Made by a program: the position numbers and the translations under genes
Part shown: one piece after another, positions 1-4,989 of the stretch
How the letters are laid out: every line of letters starts with the position of its first letter
How positions within the stretch are numbered: the first letter of the stretch is position 1
Notes under the pieces: generated by a model
What the model was told of the DNA's origin: nothing
Databases searched by the model: none
The model's input: only the letters and a program-made list of their open reading frames with translations
Source of the DNA: Pseudomonadota bacterium
Lineage (GTDB): Bacteria > Pseudomonadota > Alphaproteobacteria > Rhizobiales > Xanthobacteraceae
Reading direction: 5' to 3'
DNA length: 9,655 bases
Assembly: GCA_023449855.1 (NCBI GenBank)
Contig: JAEXHR010000069.1
Coordinates: 1 to 9,655 of the forward strand

Positions 1-38
1 TCGAGACGCGCGCGATGCGCGCTCCTCAGGATGAGGGC
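1..38. repeat. Partial palindromic repeat cut by the window edge
   Basis: GC-rich palindromic stretch. GCGCGC at 8-13 and GCGCGC at 17-22 flank a GAT loop, followed by CCTCA (24-28), GGA, TGAGG (32-36). The order resembles an interspersed repeat I know from Bradyrhizobium/Rhodopseudomonas genomes, read on the minus strand as CCTCATCCTGAGGAGCGCGC..., then GCGCGCGTCTCGA, then AGGATGAGG. Here the last arm would lie left of base 1. The repeat overlaps the 3' end of hpaE and supplies its stop codon (26-28). Family identity is from memory. It may also act as a 3' stem-loop for the hpaFE transcript, but no T-run is visible inside the window. Confidence 0.55.
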
Positions 39-1576
39 AGACCCATTCTTTGAATCTTGTGCGTTCCCTTGGCCAGCGAGACGTGTTTCGTCTCCATGTA
101 GAAGTCGAAGGAATAGTCGCCGCCATCGCGGCCGATGCCGGAGGCCTTCATGCCGCCGAATGGCGTCGGCAGGTGGCGGACATTTTCCGAATTCAGCCAG
201 ATCATGCCGGCCTCCAGCGCATCGGCGACGCGCAAGGCGCGGCCCATCTCGGAGGTCCAGACATAGCCGGTGAGGCCATATTGCACGTCATTGGCGATGG
301 CGATGGCTTCCGCCTCGTCCTTGAACGGGATCACCGTGAGGAACGGGCCGAACACTTCCTCCTGCGCCACGCGCATGCCAGGCCTGGCATCGATTACCAG
401 CGTCGGCTGCACATAATGCCCGCCGCCGGGGCCGTCATGCGGCTTGCCGCCGACAGCGATGGTGGCGCCGTCCTGACGCGCGACATCGAAATAGCTGCAC
501 ACCTTGGCGTGATGCCGCGCATGGATCAGCGGGCCGACTTCGGTGGCGGGGTCGAGCGGATGTCCGATCTTCAGCGCCTTCACGCGCGCTGCGAGCTTGT
601 CGATGAACCTGTCCGCAATGCTGCTCTGGATCAGCAGTCGGCTGGACGACGTGCAGCGCTCGCCGTTCAGCGAATAGATCATGAAGACGACGGCATCGAG
701 CGCGCGGTCGAGATCGGCGTCGTCGAACACGATCACCGGGTTCTTGCCGCCGAGTTCGAAATGCACGCGCTTCAGGGTCGGTGCGCCCTGCGCCATGATG
801 GCGGAGCCGGTTGCGCTTTCGCCGACAAAGGCAATGGCCTTGACGGCGGGATGTTCGGTCAGCGCCTTGCCGGCTTCCTCGCCGATTCCATGCACGGTGT
901 TGAGCACGCCGTCGGGAAGGCCTGCCTCCTTCGCGAGTTTCGCCAGAAGATCCGCCGTGATCGGTGACCATTCCGCTGGCTTGTGGACCACCGTGCAGCC
1001 AGCGGCGAGGGCAGGCGCGATCTTCCAGGTGGAGAGCATGAACGGCGTGTTCCACGGCGTGATCACGCCCACCGGGCCGATCGGCACGCGGGTCGAGATG
1101 TTCCAGTGCTCCTCCGCCGGCGTGTTCAGCCCGTCGCGCGCCTCGACGCAGCGGTCGGCGTAAAAACGGAAATTCTCGGCGCCGCGTACGGCGGCCTTGG
1201 ACATGAAGCGCCAGGCCTGACCGGTATCGATGCATTCCAGCGTCGCGATGTCGTCGGCGTGGTCCTCGATGGCATCGGCAATCCGGTGCAGCAGTTTTCG
1301 ACGCGATGCCGGCGCCATGTCGCGCCAATCCTTAAAGGCGCGACGCGCCGCCTTCGCTGCGTTGTCGATATCTTCCTTCGTCCCGCGCGCTACGCTTGCG
1401 AGCACCGTGCCGTCAATCGGGGATGTGGTTTCAAAAGTCTCACCCGATGAGGACGCGACGACCTCGCCGTCGATGCGATGGCCGATGCCGTCGGCGCGCA
1501 AGGCTTTCAGCAGCGGTGCAGCCCGCTGCTGATTGGCCTCGTACACGGCCGCGGGATCGGCTGGGGATTTAGCCAT
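26..1576 (-). CDS. hpaE: 5-carboxymethyl-2-hydroxymuconate semialdehyde dehydrogenase (HpaE)
   Basis: NAD-dependent aldehyde dehydrogenase of 516 aa. It oxidises the ring-cleavage product of homoprotocatechuate (5-carboxymethyl-2-hydroxymuconate semialdehyde) to the dicarboxylate, in the cytoplasm. Visible ALDH signatures: PWN with oxyanion Asn176, HKP with Lys199, ELGGK with general base Glu274, and GERCTSSSR with nucleophile Cys308. The C-terminal part (NVRHLPTPFGG, SGIGRDGG, YSFDFYMETKHV) closely follows E. coli HpaE, which separates it from generic ALDHs. The ATG at 1576 has GGAGG 6 nt upstream. This start gives about 30 residues more at the N terminus than E. coli HpaE (488 aa, from memory). 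It overlaps the end of hpaF by 8 nt, so translational coupling is likely. The final residues Pro-Ser-Ser and the stop come from a palindromic repeat, just after where the E. coli protein ends. Confidence 0.93.
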   Translation of the reverse strand: MAKSPADPAAVYEANQQRAAPLLKALRADGIGHRIDGEVVASSSGETFETTSPIDGTVLASVARGTKEDIDNAAKAARRAFKDWRDMAPASRRKLLHRIADAIEDHADDIATLECIDTGQAWRFMSKAAVRGAENFRFYADRCVEARDGLNTPAEEHWNISTRVPIGPVGVITPWNTPFMLSTWKIAPALAAGCTVVHKPAEWSPITADLLAKLAKEAGLPDGVLNTVHGIGEEAGKALTEHPAVKAIAFVGESATGSAIMAQGAPTLKRVHFELGGKNPVIVFDDADLDRALDAVVFMIYSLNGERCTSSSRLLIQSSIADRFIDKLAARVKALKIGHPLDPATEVGPLIHARHHAKVCSYFDVARQDGATIAVGGKPHDGPGGGHYVQPTLVIDARPGMRVAQEEVFGPFLTVIPFKDEAEAIAIANDVQYGLTGYVWTSEMGRALRVADALEAGMIWLNSENVRHLPTPFGGMKASGIGRDGGDYSFDFYMETKHVSLAKGTHKIQRMGLPSS

Positions 1577-1970
1577 GGTCGGCCTCCGCTTTCAGCATGT
1601 CGTGAATGTTGTTGCGCTTCCAGCTGGTCGCGCCGTCATTGATCTGGATGTCCAGCGAGAGCGCCAATTTGCTGCCGGCCAGAAACGCCGGATCGAAGAA
1701 GGCCGAGACCGCCTCGAAGATATGCGCGCCGGCCTTCTGCCTCGCCTCCAGCGAGCGGCCTTCGCCGATCCGCAGCAGGATATCGACGAAACCGGCGTCG
1801 GGGAGGCCGTCGGCGATGGCATAGTGCTCGCAGCGGATCGCGCGTACGCGAATGCCGCCGAGCGGGAAGATCCCGGTCTCCACCGCAGCCTTGCGGACCA
1901 CCTCGCATAATGCGCCGATATCCGCGGCGACGGCGACATTGGCCGAATATTCGATGCTAAAATGCGGCAT
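1569..1970 (-). CDS. hpaF: 5-carboxymethyl-2-hydroxymuconate delta-isomerase (HpaF)
   Basis: Tautomerase-superfamily isomerase of 133 aa. It converts 5-carboxymethyl-2-hydroxymuconate, the HpaE product, to 5-oxo-pent-3-ene-1,2,5-tricarboxylate in homoprotocatechuate degradation. The start is fixed by the family: the mature protein must begin with the catalytic Pro, and the ATG at 1970 gives Met-Pro-His-Phe, as in E. coli CHMI. A longer frame upstream would bury this Pro. AGGGA (1977-1981) lies 6 nt upstream. Further family motifs: GIFPLGGIRVR (33-43), GRSLEARQ (71-78), and NNIH near the C terminus. It is the first gene of a leftward unit and its TAA overlaps the hpaE start. Its promoter must lie in the gap shared with hpaR. 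The gene is also called hpcD. Confidence 0.93.
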   Translation of the reverse strand: MPHFSIEYSANVAVAADIGALCEVVRKAAVETGIFPLGGIRVRAIRCEHYAIADGLPDAGFVDILLRIGEGRSLEARQKAGAHIFEAVSAFFDPAFLAGSKLALSLDIQINDGATSWKRNNIHDMLKAEADHG

Positions 1971-2014
1971 CTTCCATCCCTGGTCGGCGCTGTCTCGGCA
2001 GCGTTCCGTCCAGA

Positions 2015-2043
2015 CAATTAACATGTTAAATGGTTGCGATCAA
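2015..2043 (-). promoter_or_regulatory. Candidate promoter of hpaFE
   Basis: Reading leftwards, TTGATC (complement of 2038-2043) and TAATTG (complement of 2015-2020) are separated by 17 nt, a plausible but weak sigma-70 pair about 45 nt before the hpaF start. The palindrome at 2018-2029 covers the spacer and most of the -10 hexamer, so a bound repressor would block polymerase. The hexamers are poor matches and the call rests mostly on position. Confidence 0.3.
2018..2029. promoter_or_regulatory. Candidate HpaR operator, perfect 12-bp palindrome TTAACATGTTAA
   Basis: Perfect inverted repeat in the 127-nt gap between divergent hpaF and hpaR. It is AT-rich inside GC-rich DNA, and of the size and symmetry usual for MarR-family dimer sites. 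In E. coli HpaR represses the homoprotocatechuate operon that is divergent from its own gene. By analogy this site would control hpaFE and possibly hpaR itself. The assignment to HpaR is inference. Confidence 0.5.
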
Positions 2044-2097
2044 ACCTTGTTGCATGAATTCGATTGTGCATCGCACGCGCCGGAACACGAGACCGTC

Positions 2098-2619
2098 ATG
2101 ACCTCAACCACCAGATCGCGCACGCCCGCCAAAGTCCCGATGCGCGACTTTTCGCAATCGCTGCCGATGTCGCTGCTGCGGGCCCGGGAAGGGGTGATGC
2201 GGCATTTTCGTCCGTCGCTGCGATCGCACGATCTCACCGAACAGCAATGGCGCATCCTGCGCGCGCTGGCGGCCTCCGGCGAGATCGAGGTTACGGAACT
2301 GGCGCGCGTCGCTTTCCTGCTCGGCCCGAGCCTGTCGCGCATCCTGCGCGATCTCGAACAGCGCAAGCTGATCGCGCGCCATCTGCTCAAATCCGATTTG
2401 CGCCGCAACATCGTTTCCATCACGGCAAAGGGATTGAAGTTGATCGAGGTTGTCGCGCCGAGCTCGGAAGCGATCTATGGCGAGATGACCAGGCGCTTCG
2501 GTGCACGCAAGCTCGCCGAATTGCAGGCCATGTTGCATGAGCTCGAGATCTGCCTGCAGGCGATGCCGGCAGAGGATGGCGACGATGCGGATGCGCCGCC
2601 TGATAACTCTCCTGCATAA
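2098..2619 (+). CDS. hpaR: MarR-family regulator of homoprotocatechuate degradation (HpaR)
   Basis: Winged-helix MarR protein of 173 aa from the ATG at 2098. Residues 26-57 (LLRAREGVMRHFRP then LTEQQWRILRALA) are nearly those of E. coli HpaR (LLQAREAAMSYFRP, LTEQQWRIVRILA), which identifies the subgroup. The helix-turn-helix spans about residues 63-92 with recognition helix LGPSLSRILRDLEQ. The wing is about 98-110 (KSDLRRNIVSITAK). The C-terminal tail is acidic and Pro-rich, without a known role. HpaR represses hpa genes, with 4-hydroxyphenylacetate or related aromatics as inducer in E. coli. The open frame continues upstream, but family alignment favours 2098 or Met15 (2140). Neither has a strong ribosome binding site, so the exact start is uncertain. 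It is divergent from hpaFE. Confidence 0.9.
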   Translation: MTSTTRSRTPAKVPMRDFSQSLPMSLLRAREGVMRHFRPSLRSHDLTEQQWRILRALAASGEIEVTELARVAFLLGPSLSRILRDLEQRKLIARHLLKSDLRRNIVSITAKGLKLIEVVAPSSEAIYGEMTRRFGARKLAELQAMLHELEICLQAMPAEDGDDADAPPDNSPA

Positions 2620-2654
2620 TTTTGCAGCAAAGCCGTTGCGGACAGCGCTTCATT

Positions 2655-2671
2655 AATTCGTCGTACGAATT
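2655..2671. promoter_or_regulatory. Candidate FadR/GntR-type operator
   Basis: Perfect inverted repeat AATTCGT-CGT-ACGAATT: 7-bp arms and a 3-nt spacer. The core at 2658-2668 (TCGTCGTACGA) fits TNGTNNNACNA, the published consensus for FadR-subfamily GntR regulators. It lies about 100 nt before the binding-protein start. It shares no sequence with the TTAACATGTTAA palindrome, so a second regulator is implied. No GntR gene is inside the window. Confidence 0.45.
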
Positions 2672-2762
2672 TCGCCGGACCTGTAGACAGGAGAAGAATT
2701 TTTCGCTCAACTCCACGTCGTCAAAATCGAAAGAAGGCTGGCGCTCAAGTCCGGCCTCTGTG

Positions 2763-2768
2763 GGAGGA
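2763..2768 (+). promoter_or_regulatory. Ribosome binding site deciding the binding-protein start
   Basis: GGAGGA ends 4 nt before the ATG at 2773. A TTG at 2770 is in frame directly before that ATG, but it is too close to the site to be used, so 2773 is chosen. Confidence 0.7.
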
Positions 2769-2772
2769 TTTG

Positions 2773-3921
2773 ATGACGCTGACCCGACGTGGATTCACGG
2801 CCGGCATTGCTGCCGGTTTGGCTGCTCCTTACATCATTGGACATGCGCGCGCGCAGGGCGGCGGCACCATCAAGATCGGCATGTGCGCTCCGATTACGGG
2901 CCCTGCCGCCGAAGCCGGCAAATATGCGACCGGCGGCGCCAAGCTTGCGGTCGAGGCCATCAACAAGGCCGGCGGCATTCTCGGCAAGCAGATCGAACTG
3001 ATCATCGAGGATGACCAGACCACCAATCCCGGCATCGTGCTGGCCTTCTCGAAGCTCGCAGCCAATCCGGACATTGTCGGCTTCCTCGGTTCGATCCGCT
3101 CCACCCAGGTGCATGCGATGGCGCCGGATGTGCTCAAGCTCGGCAAGCCCGTGATGTTCGGCGGCACCGATCCGAATCTCACCAAGCTCGGCAATCCCTG
3201 GCTGTTCCGCTTCCGTCCCAATGACAGCTATTCCGGCCGCGTGATCGCCGAATATGGCGTGAAGACGCTCGGCAAGAAGAAATGGGCGGTGCTGCATTCC
3301 ACCGACGCCTTCGGCACCGCCGGCGGCAAGGCGCTGACCGAAGCGCTCGGTCCGCTCGGCGCCACCGTGGCGATCGATCAGGGCTATGCGAACCAGAGCC
3401 AGGACTTCACGCCGGTCGTGCTCGCGATCAAGCAGTCCGGTGCCGACATTCTCGGCTCCTATTTCACCTTCGAGAACGATCTCGGCATCTTCGCCCGACA
3501 GTTGCGCCAGCTCGGCGTCAACATTCCGTGGGTCGGCTCGCCGTCCATCGTCAACGTCACCGCGCTGAAGCTCGCAGGGCCTGCGCTGTATGGCACCTAT
3601 GGCGTCGCCGACTATGCGGAAGAATCGTCGGATGCCGCCAAGGCGTTCGGCAAGGCCTATCGCGATGCCTACAAGGTCGCGCCGGACAACCAGAGCTCGT
3701 GGCCGTTCGATGCGATCAACGTGCTCGCCATGGCGATCAAGAATGCCGGCTCCACCGATCCGCAGAAGATCCGCGAAGCCATCATCGCCATCAAGAAATA
3801 TCCGGGCGCCGAGGGCGAGTATAACTTCGACAAGAACGGCGACGGCCTGCACGGTTACAACATCGTGAAGAACGACAAGGGCAACATCGTTTTCGACAAG
3901 CATATCGAGTTCGACAACTAA
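2773..3921 (+). CDS. ABC transporter periplasmic binding protein, LivK/HAAT type
   Basis: Solute-binding protein of 382 aa for the ABC importer encoded downstream. Residues 1-27 form a signal peptide with a twin-arginine motif (TRRGFTAG, residues 4-11), a hydrophobic stretch, and a likely cleavage site ARA|QG (27/28), suggesting Tat export rather than a lipoprotein anchor. The mature part starts TIKIGMCAPITGPAA, the usual first strand and loop of the periplasmic binding protein type I fold. It continues with the family's AVEAINKAGGILGK helix and ends with a strand rich in Lys/Asp. Homologues are annotated as branched-chain amino acid binders. In Rhodopseudomonas several bind aromatic acids instead, and the hpa setting makes an aromatic or aryl-hydroxyacid ligand plausible here (inference). 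The 3' end forms a strong hairpin that includes the stop codon. A 192-nt gap separates it from livH. Confidence 0.9.
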   Translation: MTLTRRGFTAGIAAGLAAPYIIGHARAQGGGTIKIGMCAPITGPAAEAGKYATGGAKLAVEAINKAGGILGKQIELIIEDDQTTNPGIVLAFSKLAANPDIVGFLGSIRSTQVHAMAPDVLKLGKPVMFGGTDPNLTKLGNPWLFRFRPNDSYSGRVIAEYGVKTLGKKKWAVLHSTDAFGTAGGKALTEALGPLGATVAIDQGYANQSQDFTPVVLAIKQSGADILGSYFTFENDLGIFARQLRQLGVNIPWVGSPSIVNVTALKLAGPALYGTYGVADYAEESSDAAKAFGKAYRDAYKVAPDNQSSWPFDAINVLAMAIKNAGSTDPQKIREAIIAIKKYPGAEGEYNFDKNGDGLHGYNIVKNDKGNIVFDKHIEFDN

Positions 3922-3947
3922 GGTCGCTTTGCGACCTCAGTTGTCGA
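3911..3947 (+). terminator. Long hairpin over the binding-protein stop codon
   Basis: Left arm 3911-3927 and right arm 3931-3947 pair over 17 positions with one mismatch (A3920/C3938) around a TTT loop. The TAA (3919-3921) lies inside the left arm. There is no T-run after the stem, so a classic rho-independent terminator is unlikely. The structure more likely protects the upstream mRNA 3' end or attenuates transcription into livH. The pairing is seen directly; the role is inferred. Confidence 0.6.
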
Positions 3948-3985
3948 TCCCCGGGCACATGCACTTCGCGCGTGAACCCGGGATC
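3946..3985. repeat. Imperfect inverted repeat between binding protein and livH
   Basis: GATCC-C-CGGG-CAC (3946-3958) can pair with GTG-AA-CCCG-GGATC (3972-3985), giving 12 pairs with a 1-nt and a 2-nt bulge and a 13-nt loop. It looks like a degenerate member of the CCCGGG-containing palindromes found in related genomes, but I cannot confirm the family. Confidence 0.4.
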
Positions 3986-4013
3986 TCGCAATGTTCAGCG
4001 CATGCCTCTCAAC

Positions 4014-4097
4014 CGTCATTGCGAGCGCAGCGAAGCAATCCAGAGCCACGCGAATAAAGAACTGGATTGCTTCGTCGCTGCGCTCCTCGCAATGACG
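4014..4097. repeat. REP-like palindromic element, simple copy
   Basis: 84-nt palindrome. The left arm 4014-4043 starts CGTCATTGCGAG and ends GAAGCAATCCAG. The right arm 4062-4097 is its reverse complement except for two extra triplets, which would bulge out. The loop is 18 nt (4044-4061). Translated, it gives the CERSEAIQ / DCFVAALLAMT type of peptide that pollutes alphaproteobacterial databases, marking it as a dispersed repeat and not a gene. It ends 5 nt before the GGAAG ribosome binding site of livH, so the fold may affect livH translation. A second, modified copy is at 8632-8775. Confidence 0.85.
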
Positions 4098-4113
4098 ATC
4101 TTGGAAGTCCTCA

Positions 4114-4989
4114 ATGGATCTCGTGCTCCAACTCCTCTTCACCGGAATCGGCATCGGAGCTGTCTATGCGCTGGTGGCACTCGGCTTCGTGCTGATTTTT
4201 CGCGCGACGAATGTGGTCAACTTCGCGCAAGGCGAATTCTCCATGGTCGCCGCCTATCTGATGGTGGTCTGCGCCGTCGATCTGGCGCTGCCCTACTGGC
4301 TGTCCTTCATCATCGCGCTGGCCGGCATGGCGGTGATCGGCGTGATCTTCAATCTCGGCGTCTATTACCCGCTGCGTCACCGCACCTATCTGCCGGTGAT
4401 CATCGCCACCATCGGCGCCTCGATCCTGATGGCCAATGGCGTGCTGGCGCTATATGGCCCGCAGCCGCAGGTGCTGCAGGGCTGGTTCGATACGCCCGGT
4501 ATCCAACTCGGTCCGGTCTATCTCGACAACCAGTATCTGCTCATCATCGCCGTCACGCTGGCGCTCGTCGTGTTCAACTGGTGGTTCTTCGAACACACCA
4601 TGATCGGCAAGAAGCTGCAGGCGACCTCGCAGGACAAGGAGATGGCCTCGCTGCTCGGCATCTCCGTCTCCACCATGATCATGATCACCTTCATCTATTC
4701 GGCGGTGCTCGGCGGTCTCGCCGGCATTCTCGTGGCGCCGATCCTGTTCGTGTCGATCCAGATGGGGGCCACCATCGCGCTGAAGGCGTTTGCGGCCACG
4801 ATCATCGGCGGCTTTGGCGATGTTGCCGGCGCCATCATCGGTGGCCTCGCGCTGGGCGTGATCGAGACCTTCGGGGCCGCCTATATCTCCGTCCCCTACA
4901 AGGACGGCTTCGCCTTCCTTGTGCTGGTGCTGTTCCTGATCTTCCGTCCGCAGGGCATCTTCGGCGAACGCGTCGCGGAGAAAGCATGA
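4114..4989 (+). CDS. livH: Branched-chain amino acid-type ABC permease (LivH)
   Basis: Inner-membrane permease of 291 aa and one half of the transmembrane channel, together with the LivM part of the next gene. The start LLFTGIGIGAVYALVALGFVLIF then RATNVVNFAQGEF (residues 30-42) is the hallmark of LivH. Further hydrophobic segments follow to the C terminus (for example 180-215 and near 255-280), consistent with about eight helices. The ATG at 4114 has GGAAG (4103-4107) 6 nt upstream. Its TGA overlaps the next ATG (ATGA, 4986-4989), showing tight coupling. A large palindromic repeat sits directly before its ribosome binding site, which may lower its expression relative to the binding protein. 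Substrate cannot be read from the permease. Confidence 0.94.
   Translation: MDLVLQLLFTGIGIGAVYALVALGFVLIFRATNVVNFAQGEFSMVAAYLMVVCAVDLALPYWLSFIIALAGMAVIGVIFNLGVYYPLRHRTYLPVIIATIGASILMANGVLALYGPQPQVLQGWFDTPGIQLGPVYLDNQYLLIIAVTLALVVFNWWFFEHTMIGKKLQATSQDKEMASLLGISVSTMIMITFIYSAVLGGLAGILVAPILFVSIQMGATIALKAFAATIIGGFGDVAGAIIGGLALGVIETFGAAYISVPYKDGFAFLVLVLFLIFRPQGIFGERVAEKA

Larger units (their letters stand above)
2620..2772 (+). other. Leader region upstream of the transporter binding protein
   Basis: 153 nt without a gene. It holds the palindrome at 2655-2671, a short CTGT-AG-ACAG inverted repeat (2681-2690), and a long-range inverted repeat GCCGGAC (2674-2680) / GTCCGGC (2749-2755) that could close a leader structure just before the ribosome binding site. 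I found no convincing -35/-10 pair and no rho-independent terminator after hpaR, so the transporter may have its own promoter or be read partly from hpaR. Confidence 0.4.

Noticed and set aside
2034..2062. Possible hpaR promoter with TTGCGA as -35
   Set aside because: The hexamer at the right spacing (AATTCG) is a poor -10, so no support beyond position.
2612..2627. CTGCA / TGCAG hairpin at the hpaR stop considered as a terminator
   Set aside because: Five base pairs and no T-run after the stem; too weak to call.
2707..3903. Antisense open frame of 398 codons over the binding-protein gene
   Set aside because: It mirrors codons of a well-recognised gene and has no family resemblance.
3972..4985. 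Upstream in-frame extension of the LivM-LivG frame through the palindromic repeat and livH
   Set aside because: The extension reads repeat DNA and livH in the wrong frame. ATG 4986, in the ATGA overlap, gives the normal LivM N terminus.
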